This document shows, in pieces, positions 1 to 7,533 of a stretch of DNA of 64,000 bases. The stretch lies in assembly GCA_036380875.1 (NCBI GenBank), contig DASVDX010000101.1, positions 1-64,000 of the forward strand, written 5' to 3'. The stretch's first letter is position 1. The number at the start of each line of letters is the position of its first letter. The position numbers and the translations under genes were made by a program. The notes under the pieces were generated by a model. It was not told where the DNA came from and did not search any database. It was given only the letters and a program-made list of their open reading frames with translations. The DNA is from ZC4RG17 sp036380875 (GTDB lineage: Bacteria > Actinomycetota > Acidimicrobiia > Spongiisociales > ZC4RG35).

Positions 1-661
1 TGGAGCCGAGCGGCTCGTCGTTGAGGAAAACGCGGGCCACCCCGTAGTCCTCGATGTCGGTCCCGAAAGCACCGCCGGCGTCGCCACCGAAGTCGAAGAA
101 CTGGGCGGTGCCTTCGATCCGGTACAGGCCGTCCTCTGGGATGACGATCTCATCCACGAGGGCCGGGTCGGAGGGGTCGGGCTGGCCGCTGTTCTGTGCG
201 ACCGCCGGCACGTCTACGACCCGCAGGTTCAGGCTCCCGTAGGCCGGGTCGACGGCAGTGATCTCGTAACCGACCAACGTCTGCCCAGGAGGGCCTTCCG
301 GGCCGGGGTCACCCTTGTCGCCCTTCTCCCCCTTCGGACCGGGGTCACCCTTCTCGCCTTTCGGACCCTGAGGGCCGACACCACCTTCCCCATCTTCTCC
401 GCCGACGATAGCCCCGAGGCGATCGGCGAACCGATGCAAGAAAGCGGCCATCTGTCCGCGGGTCACAGGATCGTCCGGGCAGTACCGGTCGTTGGCGGGC
501 GGGTTGCAGCCCCTCGTCAGACCGGTGTCTCGCATCCATTCGATGTCCTCGTGGAACACGTGGTCGTCGGGTACATCACGGAACTGGTGGGAAGCAAACG
601 CCACGCCGCTGAGACCCACCATCCCAACGACGAGAACTGTGAGGACGATGCGACTACGCAT
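1..661 (-). CDS. Secreted SLH-domain, collagen-like repeat protein (partial, C-terminus outside window)
   Basis: The ATG at 661 is preceded by a GGAGAG-type ribosome site, and the frame stays open to base 1 (220 residues seen). Residues 1-23 are a signal peptide ending VAFA. Residues about 27-82 read as an S-layer homology domain (FRDVPDDHVFHEDIEWM, then TRGQMAAFLHRF). Residues 96-125 are ten perfect Gly-X-Y triplets rich in GPK, GEK and GDP, as in bacterial collagen-like proteins. The part after that (GLYRIEGTAQFFDF, ARVFLNDEPLGS) resembles a C1q/TNF-type beta jelly roll, but it is incomplete. Inference: an exported cell-surface fibre or adhesin anchored by the SLH domain. The domain order is seen directly; the role is a guess. 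Confidence 0.82.
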   Translation of the reverse strand, partial: MRSRIVLTVLVVGMVGLSGVAFASHQFRDVPDDHVFHEDIEWMRDTGLTRGCNPPANDRYCPDDPVTRGQMAAFLHRFADRLGAIVGGEDGEGGVGPQGPKGEKGDPGPKGEKGDKGDPGPEGPPGQTLVGYEITAVDPAYGSLNLRVVDVPAVAQNSGQPDPSDPALVDEIVIPEDGLYRIEGTAQFFDFGGDAGGAFGTDIEDYGVARVFLNDEPLGS

Positions 662-769
662 GTCTCTCCTTTCTCCCAGCCACAGGCGAGGCCGACCATA
701 GCCGTGACCTCCGCAGATCGAGACGGTTTGCATAGGACTCGCGGACCATCTTTCGAAAGGGACGCGCCG

Positions 770-1609
770 GTGTCTACGTTTCTGCGGATGCCCCGGCGCG
801 CCACAGCCGTCGTCCTGTCCCTCCTCGCCGCCTGTTCCGCCCCCGGCGGCGTCGAAGAACCACCCGTTGTGACCGTCGCCAGCGACGAGCATTCGGTGGT
901 CTCGGTGATCGACGGGGACACGATCGTCGTGGGTTCTGGCGGCCTGGAGGAGCGGGTGCGGCTGATCGGCATCAACGCTCCCGAGCCGGAGGAGTGCCTG
1001 GCCGAAGAGGCCACCCAGGCTCTCGACGATCTCGTTTCTGGCTCTCCGGTGCGCCTCGTCCCCGACGCATCGGACCGCGACGGTTTCGGGAGACTCCTGC
1101 GGTACGTGTACGTGGATGGCGAGTTCGTCAACGAAGCCCTCGTCCGCCGCGGGCTGGCCATCGCCCACCGCTACGAGCCGAACGTGGCGAACCAGGAGAT
1201 ACTGGAGACGGCGGAGGCGGAGGCCCGAGCGGAGGGAGCCGGGATGTGGTCGCCCGATGCCTGCCCCAGCGAGTATGAGCTGCGGATCGGTGATTTCAAC
1301 TACGACGCCGCCGGGCCCGATGACGAGAACCTCAACGACGAGTGGATCGAACTCGTCAACCCCGGGACCGACACTGTGAGACTCGATGGCTGGGTCCTGA
1401 AAGACGAGTCGGCGTCCAACCGCTACCAATTCCCTGCCGAAGCGGAGATCCCGCCCGGTGGTTCGATGATCGTCCGCAGCGGATGCGGCACCGACACCTC
1501 GAACGAGCTGTTCTGGTGTGCCGACCGATCGGTGTGGACCAACGGTGGAGACACGGCCTTCTTGCTCGACCCGGAAGGAAATATCGCCGACTACCGGTCC
1601 TATCCGTAG
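770..1609 (+). CDS. Thermonuclease-family lipoprotein with C-terminal lamin-tail domain
   Basis: The GTG at 770 is chosen because AAAGGG (756-761) lies 8 nt upstream; ATG 788 is the alternative. The N-terminus ends in a lipobox (LLAAC), so the protein should be a membrane-anchored exported lipoprotein. Next comes a staphylococcal-nuclease-like domain with the DGDT calcium-binding motif, VRLIGINAPE (first catalytic Arg and the Glu) and GFGRLLRYVYVDG (second Arg). The last ~100 residues (IGDFNYDAAG, NDEWIELVNPG, LDGWVLKDE) match a lamin-tail domain, often found in secreted nucleases. Expected role: extracellular DNA/RNA degradation, perhaps for phosphate, given the pst genes next door. Its stop directly abuts that of the convergent response regulator. 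Confidence 0.85.
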   Translation: MSTFLRMPRRATAVVLSLLAACSAPGGVEEPPVVTVASDEHSVVSVIDGDTIVVGSGGLEERVRLIGINAPEPEECLAEEATQALDDLVSGSPVRLVPDASDRDGFGRLLRYVYVDGEFVNEALVRRGLAIAHRYEPNVANQEILETAEAEARAEGAGMWSPDACPSEYELRIGDFNYDAAGPDDENLNDEWIELVNPGTDTVRLDGWVLKDESASNRYQFPAEAEIPPGGSMIVRSGCGTDTSNELFWCADRSVWTNGGDTAFLLDPEGNIADYRSYP

Positions 1610-2311
1610 TCAGTCCACGAACTTGTAGCCCAGACCCCGGACCGTGAGGATGTGGCGGGGGTGGGAAGGGTCCTGCTCCAGCTTGGTCCGCAGCCGCTTG
1701 ATGTGGACGTCCAACGTCTTCGTGTCACCGAAGTACGACGGTCCCCACACCTCGTCGATGAGCATCTCACGTGAGGCGAGTCGGTTCTTGCGTCGCATGA
1801 GGACCTCGAGCAGTTCGAACTCCTTGGGGCGCAGCTCCACCGGACTCCCGTCGACGCGCACCTCGTGGGCGTCGATGTCGAGTTCGATGCCCCCTCCCCT
1901 CAGAATCTCGTTGGCCCGGGCGAAAGTTCCCGTACGCGAGACACGACGGAGATGGGCCCTCACCCGGGCCACCAGCTCGCGGGTCGAGAACGGCTTGGTG
2001 ATGTAGTCATCGGCGCCGATCTCGAGCCCCAGCACCCGGTCGGCCTCTGCGTCCTTGGCGGTCACCATGAGGATGGGGACGTCGGACTCCCGGCGTATCT
2101 CCCGGCACACGTCGATCCCATTCATCCCGGGAAGCATCAGGTCGAGCAGCACCAAAGACGGGTTCCTCTCGCGCACCGCCCGCAACGCGGAGGGACCGTC
2201 GCTCACGGATGACACGGCGAAGCCTTCTGTCTCGAGGACGAACCGGAGCGACTCGACGAGGGGCTCCTCGTCCTCGACGATCAGCACCTCGTCGGGGCGG
2301 CGCTCACTCAC
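1610..2311 (-). CDS. OmpR-family response regulator, RegX3/PhoB-like
   Basis: A 233-residue regulator with an N-terminal receiver (acidic EDEE, phosphoacceptor Asp57 in LVLLDLMLPG, Lys106 in DDYITKPF) and a C-terminal winged helix (LRPKEFELLEVLM, TLDVHIKRLRTKLE, TVRGLGYKF). The GTG start overlaps the end of phoU by 8 nt, so it is the last gene of the pst-phoU unit. Known for the family: RegX3/PhoP/PhoB control phosphate-starvation genes through PHO boxes, one of which sits in front of pstS. No sensor kinase of the SenX3/PhoR type follows, which is unusual for this arrangement. Confidence 0.9.
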   Translation of the reverse strand: MSERRPDEVLIVEDEEPLVESLRFVLETEGFAVSSVSDGPSALRAVRERNPSLVLLDLMLPGMNGIDVCREIRRESDVPILMVTAKDAEADRVLGLEIGADDYITKPFSTRELVARVRAHLRRVSRTGTFARANEILRGGGIELDIDAHEVRVDGSPVELRPKEFELLEVLMRRKNRLASREMLIDEVWGPSYFGDTKTLDVHIKRLRTKLEQDPSHPRHILTVRGLGYKFVD

Positions 2312-2996
2312 GCTGGGGAAGTCCTCCCAGGCCCACCTCGTTGAACTCGACCCGCTCGCCCGTCAGGAGGAAGACGAGTTGCTCGCCGATGTCCACCACC
2401 TGGTCGCCCACCCGTTCCAGGGCGCGGGCCACCATCATCGCCTTGGTGGCCCATTCCAGCTGCCGCGGGTCGTTCCCGACCTTCACCACCTCCTGGTACA
2501 TGTCGCGATTGAGCCGGTCGACGGGTTCGTCCATCGCCGGCAGGAGGCGGGCTTCGTCGGCGTCGCGGCGGACAACGGCTTCGATGCCGGTGCGGATCAT
2601 CGCTCGCACCAGGTCGCCCATCTCCTGGATGCGCTCGACGATGGCGTCGACTCGTGGCAGCCCATCGGTGGCGCGGGTCAGCTTGGCGATGTTGACCGTC
2701 TGGTCCCCCATCCGCTCGAGCGTGGTGTTGACGTGGAGGAGCATCGACATCAGCCGGAGGTCGCTCGCCAGCGGTTGCTGGCGGGCCATCAGCTGCATCC
2801 ACCGGTTGTGGATCTCGATGTAGGTCTCGTCGATGGACTCGTCGGCGACGATGACCTCGTCCGCCAGGTCGAGTCGGCCGGTGGTGAAAGCCTCGACCGC
2901 CTTCTGGACCATCTGCTCGGCCTGGTCGGCGACGCCGAGCAGGGTGCGCTCCATGTCTTCGAGCTCCTGATGGAAGGCGGTGCGGATTTCGGGCAT
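2304..2996 (-). CDS. phoU: Phosphate transport system regulator PhoU
   Basis: A 230-residue all-helical protein with the two-fold PhoU repeat: a first half with DLRLMSMLLHVNTTLERMGD and a second half with QLEWATKAMMVARALERVGD, each ending in the typical ERxGD metal-site segment. PhoU links the Pst transporter to the phosphate-sensing two-component system and restrains phosphate uptake. The ATG at 2996 shares one base with the pstB stop (TGATG), indicating translational coupling. Length and motifs are normal for the family. Confidence 0.95.
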   Translation of the reverse strand: MPEIRTAFHQELEDMERTLLGVADQAEQMVQKAVEAFTTGRLDLADEVIVADESIDETYIEIHNRWMQLMARQQPLASDLRLMSMLLHVNTTLERMGDQTVNIAKLTRATDGLPRVDAIVERIQEMGDLVRAMIRTGIEAVVRRDADEARLLPAMDEPVDRLNRDMYQEVVKVGNDPRQLEWATKAMMVARALERVGDQVVDIGEQLVFLLTGERVEFNEVGLGGLPQRE

Positions 2997-3883
2997 CAGC
3001 CGAACCTCCCGGTGATGTAGTCCTCCGTCTCCTTCTGGCTCGGCGACGTGAACAGCTTGTCTGTGAAGTCGAACTCCACCAGCTTGCCTGTTCGCTGGCC
3101 CCGCTCGTCTACGTCGACGGAGAAGAAGGCCGTCCGGTCGGACACTCGTCCGGCCTGCTGCATGTTGTGCGTGACGATGATGATCGTGTACTCGTTCTTC
3201 AGCGACAGCATGAGCTCCTCGATGCGCAGCGTGGCGATGGGATCGAGGGCAGAGGCCGGCTCGTCCATGAGAAGCACCTCGGGATTCGGAGCGAGCGCCC
3301 GGGCGATGCAGAGACGCTGCTGCTGGCCGCCGGAGAGGGAGTAGCCCGATTCGTGGAGCTTGTCCTTTACCTCGTCCCACAGGGCTGCCTGCCTGAGGGC
3401 TCGTTCGACGAGGTCGTCCATTTCGCCCCGTTTGCCCTTGAAACCGTTGATCCGAGCCCCCCACGCCACGTTCTCGTAGATCGACTTCGGGAAGGGATTG
3501 GGCTTCTGGAACACCATTCCCACGCGCCGCCTCACCTCGACCGGGTCGACGTCGGGGTCGTAGATGTTGCGGTCGTTGAAGAAGACCTTGCCCTCCACCC
3601 TGGCGTTGGGGATGAGGTCGTTCATCCGGTTGAGGCAACGCAGAACCGTGGACTTGCCGCATCCGGACGGACCGATGAGCGCGGTGATCTCGTGTCGGGC
3701 GAACGGGAGGTCGACGTCCTTCACGGCGAGGAAGTCCCCGTAGTAGACGTCGAGGTCCTCGATCCGCATCACGGTATCGACAACGGTCGCGTCGACGGGC
3801 GCAGCGGATCGCGTCGCCGCTTCGGTATGTGTTCGGTCCATCGTCTCGCTCGTAGTCTGGCCGCTCGGAGTGGGATTCACCAT
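2996..3883 (-). CDS. pstB: Phosphate ABC transporter ATP-binding protein PstB
   Basis: 295 residues from ATG 3883. The first ~35 residues are a low-complexity tail, followed by the ABC domain: Walker A GPSGCGKST, Q-loop FQKPNPFP, signature LSGGQQQRLCIARAL, Walker B LLMDEPASALDP and the switch His in THNMQQ. The SALDP and KPNPFP forms are characteristic of PstB. It powers high-affinity phosphate import through PstC/PstA. The start lies inside the 3' end of pstA (7-nt overlap). A longer open frame continues upstream but lacks family similarity and runs antisense-like through pstA, so it was not used. Confidence 0.96.
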   Translation of the reverse strand: MVNPTPSGQTTSETMDRTHTEAATRSAAPVDATVVDTVMRIEDLDVYYGDFLAVKDVDLPFARHEITALIGPSGCGKSTVLRCLNRMNDLIPNARVEGKVFFNDRNIYDPDVDPVEVRRRVGMVFQKPNPFPKSIYENVAWGARINGFKGKRGEMDDLVERALRQAALWDEVKDKLHESGYSLSGGQQQRLCIARALAPNPEVLLMDEPASALDPIATLRIEELMLSLKNEYTIIIVTHNMQQAGRVSDRTAFFSVDVDERGQRTGKLVEFDFTDKLFTSPSQKETEDYITGRFG

Positions 3884-5283
3884 CGAGCCATCCTCGTGTA
3901 TCGGTTGCGGAGGATCACCGCCCCGGCGTTGAGCAGCAGGAGCAGCAGGAGCAGGGCGAGGCTGGCGGCGGCAGCGATGTTGCGGAACTCCTCCTGCGGA
4001 TACGAGGTCCACTGGAAGATCTGGATGGGCAGGGCGGTGAACTTCGAGAACGGTCCGGTGGGGTCGACGGTGATGAAGCTCGCCGCCCCGACGAGAATCA
4101 GCGGCGCCGTCTCCCCGATGGCACGAGCTACGGCGAGGATCGTCCCGGTGAGGATCCCTGGCATCGCCGCCGGCAACACATGACTGCGGACCATCTGCCA
4201 CCGAGTGGCGCCGATGCCCAGGGCGGCGTTGCGCAGCGAGTTCGGGACCGCGGACAACGCCTCCTGGGCGCTGATGATGACCACGGGCAGCGTGAGCAGC
4301 CCCAGAGTGATGCCGGCGGAGAGGATCGTGCGTCCGTTGTCGGACGGCGCGGCCCCTGCGGCGAAGACCGCTCCGGAGGTGACCGGTTCGAGCGCTCGAA
4401 CGAGGATCGCCAGGCCGAGCATGCCGTAGACGATCGACGGCACCCCGGCCAGGTTGTAGATGTTGGTCTGGATGAAGCTGTTGAACCGTGACGGCTTGGC
4501 GTACTCGACCAGGTAGATCGCAGCTCCCACTCCCACGGGGACGGCGAAGCCGATGGTGATGAGAACCAGCCAGGCCGAGCCCAGGATGGCGGTCCTGATC
4601 CCGGCGAGTTCGGGGATAGAAGACGCCGGCGTGCGGACGAAGGTCGGGTTGAACCAGTTCCGCCACTCGATCTGCACCCGGTCGATGTCGATGTCGGGGA
4701 AACGCCCGGCAGCGAACCCCTCCTCCAGTTGACGGGTGAAACCGTCGGGATCGATGAGGGACGGCACGAGGTCGTAGGAGGCGATCACATCGGGGACGAT
4801 GACCCGCTCCTGGACGAGGGCAAGCACGCTGGCGTGGTCGCGTGACGGCGCCGTGCACCCCGACGGAGCGCCCTCCGATGCGCAAAGTGCATCCCAGGAG
4901 GCCGCCGGCTCGAAGAGAAGTCGGTCCTCGTAGAACCTCTGCTCCCTCTCCAGGCGCCTTCCGACTCCGGTCGGGATCGTGGCAACGAGCAAGTCGACGA
5001 GATCGTCGTAGGGGACCTCCGCCAGCGCTACCTCGGCTGGGTCGAAGCCGAGGTCGGCAACCACCGCTTCCGGTTCCCGGGCGTTGACGATCGCCACCCA
5101 GCCAAACGACTCGTTGACGATGGTGTAGATGAGAGTGGCCAACGCGACAACGGCTGTGGTGAGGGCGAGCAGGCAGAGGACCTGAAAGACCCGCGCCCGT
5201 CGGGTGCGCCGGTCGAGGAGTTTTCGGTACTCGACTTCGGTGGGGAACAGTTCGTCCTGGCGGAGAGGTGCCTCGACGCTCAT
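3877..5283 (-). CDS. pstA: Phosphate ABC transporter permease PstA with large extracytoplasmic insertion
   Basis: 468 residues, whereas PstA is usually about 280-300. After a first membrane segment (VLCLLALTTAVVALATLIYT) there is an extra region of roughly 160 residues, hydrophilic and with a close Cys pair (ALCASEGAPSGC), before the conserved permease core (GIRTAILGSAWLVL, then AIYLVEYA, LAGVPSIVYGMLGLA, LSAVPNSLRNAALGIGATRW, LPAAMPGILTG). The core carries the permease EAA-type loop. The insertion should face the outside and could contact PstS or the cell wall; its function is unknown. It overlaps pstC by 4 nt (ATGA). Confidence 0.93.
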   Translation of the reverse strand: MSVEAPLRQDELFPTEVEYRKLLDRRTRRARVFQVLCLLALTTAVVALATLIYTIVNESFGWVAIVNAREPEAVVADLGFDPAEVALAEVPYDDLVDLLVATIPTGVGRRLEREQRFYEDRLLFEPAASWDALCASEGAPSGCTAPSRDHASVLALVQERVIVPDVIASYDLVPSLIDPDGFTRQLEEGFAAGRFPDIDIDRVQIEWRNWFNPTFVRTPASSIPELAGIRTAILGSAWLVLITIGFAVPVGVGAAIYLVEYAKPSRFNSFIQTNIYNLAGVPSIVYGMLGLAILVRALEPVTSGAVFAAGAAPSDNGRTILSAGITLGLLTLPVVIISAQEALSAVPNSLRNAALGIGATRWQMVRSHVLPAAMPGILTGTILAVARAIGETAPLILVGAASFITVDPTGPFSKFTALPIQIFQWTSYPQEEFRNIAAAASLALLLLLLLLNAGAVILRNRYTRMARW

Positions 5284-6236
5284 TCGTACTCCTGGCGGAA
5301 GCGCTGGACGAAGCGCCGGCTGAGCCAGTTCAAGCCGAGGGTCATGAAGAACAGCGTGAGCCCGACGGCGAAGATCGAGTTGTAGTCGATGCTGTTGTAG
5401 CTGAGGTCACCGCTGGCCGTGATGGCGATGTAGCCGGTCATCGCCTGGGCCGACTGGAACGGGTTGAGGACATATCCGAACAACGAGTCCTCTCCAAGCA
5501 CGAAGTTGCGCGGTGCCGCCCCCGCCGCCAGGGTCACGACCATCGTCTCGCCGACCGCCCTCGACAGCGCGACCACGAAGCCGGCGGCGATACCGGACAG
5601 GGCGGCCGGAAGCACGACGCGTAGGGAGACATCGAGCTTCGAAGCTCCGAGGCCGTAGGCCGCCTGCCGCAGGGAGTCGGGCACAGCCGACAAGGCGTCC
5701 TCGGCCAACGAGGAGATGAGGGGGAGGATCAGGATCCCCACCACGATCCCGGCAGACGCGACGTTGAAGAACCCGACCACGTTGGCGCCGAAGATCGAGC
5801 GGAGCAACGGGGTCATGAACGTGAGGGCAAAGAAGCCGTACACCACCGTGGGGATACCTACCAGTACCTCCAGCACCGGCTTGAAGAAGCCGCGGACACG
5901 CGGACTGGCGTACTCCGACAGGTAGATCGCCGACAGCAGGCCGAGCGGTCCGGCGACGAGCATGGCGATGGAACTGATCATCAGCGTGCCCAAGACCAGG
6001 GGCCAGATGCCGAAACGTCCCGCCTGGGGCTGCCACACGGTGGACGTCAGGAAGTCGAGGACCGAAACCCGTTCGTCGGCGAAGAAGAGGTACGACTCCT
6101 TGCCGAGCTCGTAGAGGATGCCGATGGTGGTCGCCACCGAAAGAGCCCCGCAAACGAACAGGAAACCCTGGATCAGCAGCTCGCCGGGCCGGGCCCGCCG
6201 GCGGAACGGGTTGGGTGCCGTCCCTTCGATGCTCAT
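5280..6236 (-). CDS. pstC: Phosphate ABC transporter permease PstC
   Basis: About 318 residues from ATG 6236 (GGAAGGA just upstream; an in-frame TTG at 6248 would add four residues). Hydrophobic segments alternate with the typical PstC features: GPLGLLSAIYLSEYA, VLVGIPTVVYGFFALTF, LSAVPDSLRQAAYGLGASK (EAA loop) and LPAALSGIAAG. It forms the inner-membrane channel with PstA. It is the second gene of the pst operon, about 90 nt after pstS. Confidence 0.95.
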   Translation of the reverse strand: MSIEGTAPNPFRRRARPGELLIQGFLFVCGALSVATTIGILYELGKESYLFFADERVSVLDFLTSTVWQPQAGRFGIWPLVLGTLMISSIAMLVAGPLGLLSAIYLSEYASPRVRGFFKPVLEVLVGIPTVVYGFFALTFMTPLLRSIFGANVVGFFNVASAGIVVGILILPLISSLAEDALSAVPDSLRQAAYGLGASKLDVSLRVVLPAALSGIAAGFVVALSRAVGETMVVTLAAGAAPRNFVLGEDSLFGYVLNPFQSAQAMTGYIAITASGDLSYNSIDYNSIFAVGLTLFFMTLGLNWLSRRFVQRFRQEYE

Positions 6237-6329
6237 TCGTCCTTCCAAGCGTAGGTGTGGGAGCTGGGGCGGTTCTCGCGTCCGGCCCCACCTCCGAGAT
6301 CGCCGATCAGTGAGCCGAGAAGGATGAGC

Positions 6330-7430
6330 TCACCACCCGGCAGCTTCGGCGATGGCGTCGGCCGCCCCCTGAAGGGCATCGTCGGGAGCGGGGAAGTAGC
6401 CGACGTCGCTGATGGCGTCGTTGACGTTGTTCAGGTAGTAGGCGATGAACTCCGCCACCTGTGGCTTCTCCTCGATGACGGATGGGGCGGTGTACATGAA
6501 CAGCGGACGGGAGATCGGGTACGTGCCGTCGTCGACGCTCTCGGCAGACGGCTGTACTCCCTCGACCGCCACGGTCCGCAGGCGGTCGGCGTTCTCCTGG
6601 TAGTAGGCGTAGCCGAAGTAGCCGACGGCGCAGGTGGTGGTGAGATCGCCTTCGGTACACCCATCTTCGGCCACGCCGGTGACGGTGAGGTTGTCGTCCT
6701 CGCCCACGATCTCGGCGATCGACGACAGGATGGGCGAAGCCTCACCCGCCTCGTACAGGTCGGGCCAGACCACCTCGAAGAAGTAGTCGAAGGTCCCCGA
6801 GTCGGCCCCGGGAGAGAACAGCTGGATGGGATGCGCCGGGAAATCCGGGTTGAGGTCGGCCCAGGTGGCTTTGGGGTCGGTGAGCGAAAAGGCCGTGGCG
6901 ACCTCTTCGAGGGTCAGTTCCTGCGCGAAGTAGTTGCCAGGGCTGATGACGAGGGACAGGGCGTCGCTGCCCACCCGGATCTCGAGCGGGGTGCGGCCGT
7001 TGCCCTCACAGGCGGCGACTTCCTCTTCGTCGATCGGCCGACTGGCGTTGGCGATGTCCGTGGCCGCCTCCGAGCAGAACCGATCGAATCCGCCGCCAGA
7101 CCCGATCGAGTCGATCGAGTACTCGGGGCCGCCTTCGTCGATCCACCGGGTGAGGATGGCCGTGGACAGAGGGAACACCGTCGACGACCCGGCGATGCTG
7201 ACATCGACGGAGGGATCCACGTCGATGGGGTCGATGAGAGGAAGCCCCCACTGCGAGGTCCCCACGGAGTCGGTCTGTTCGCCCGGAGGCTCAGTCGACG
7301 TCGAGGCAACGGTGTCGGCGGTGGTGTCGATCGCCTGCCCGCCCACGGTGGTGGTGGGAGGAGCCGGCGCCCGGCACGCCACCAAGAGGAGCGGGAGAGC
7401 GGCCAGCGCCGCCATGGATCGCAGACTCAT
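6330..7430 (-). CDS. pstS: Phosphate ABC transporter substrate-binding lipoprotein PstS
   Basis: 366 residues with a lipoprotein signal (LPLLLVAC) then a Thr/Pro-rich linker. The mature part has the PstS/SphX-type phosphate-binding pattern: IAGSSTVFPLSTAI near the N-terminus, GSGGGFDRFC, IANASRPID, and SPGADSGTFDYFFEVV. These are the Ser/Thr/Asp-rich phosphate-contact loops known for the family. It delivers phosphate to PstCA. An AGGAG lies upstream of the start, and a PHO box lies 70-91 bases before it, so it is probably induced by phosphate limitation. Confidence 0.94.
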   Translation of the reverse strand: MSLRSMAALAALPLLLVACRAPAPPTTTVGGQAIDTTADTVASTSTEPPGEQTDSVGTSQWGLPLIDPIDVDPSVDVSIAGSSTVFPLSTAILTRWIDEGGPEYSIDSIGSGGGFDRFCSEAATDIANASRPIDEEEVAACEGNGRTPLEIRVGSDALSLVISPGNYFAQELTLEEVATAFSLTDPKATWADLNPDFPAHPIQLFSPGADSGTFDYFFEVVWPDLYEAGEASPILSSIAEIVGEDDNLTVTGVAEDGCTEGDLTTTCAVGYFGYAYYQENADRLRTVAVEGVQPSAESVDDGTYPISRPLFMYTAPSVIEEKPQVAEFIAYYLNNVNDAISDVGYFPAPDDALQGAADAIAEAAGW

Positions 7431-7499
7431 TCGGTCCTGTCTCCTGGTTCGGGGTGATCATCCGCCAAGGTAGGGACCGCGCTTGACCCGAATCGGAGC

Positions 7500-7521
7500 C
7501 CGAGGTGAACGGGAGATGAAC
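7500..7521 (-). promoter_or_regulatory. PHO box upstream of pstS
   Basis: Read on the minus strand toward pstS, this is GTTCATCTCCC followed directly by GTTCACCTCGG: two 11-nt direct repeats, each starting with GTTCA[C/T]C. That is the architecture described for PhoP binding sites in Streptomyces (7 conserved plus 4 variable bases per unit). It lies in the pstS-ppk gap, so it should control the pst-phoU-regulator operon. The likely ligand is the RegX3/PhoP-like regulator at 1610-2311 (inference). Confidence 0.75.
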
Positions 7522-7533
7522 CTTTCCGGGGCG

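Noticed and set aside
2996..4885. A 629-codon open frame containing pstB
   Set aside because: Only its last 295 codons resemble PstB; the front part runs through pstA in another frame with no similarity.
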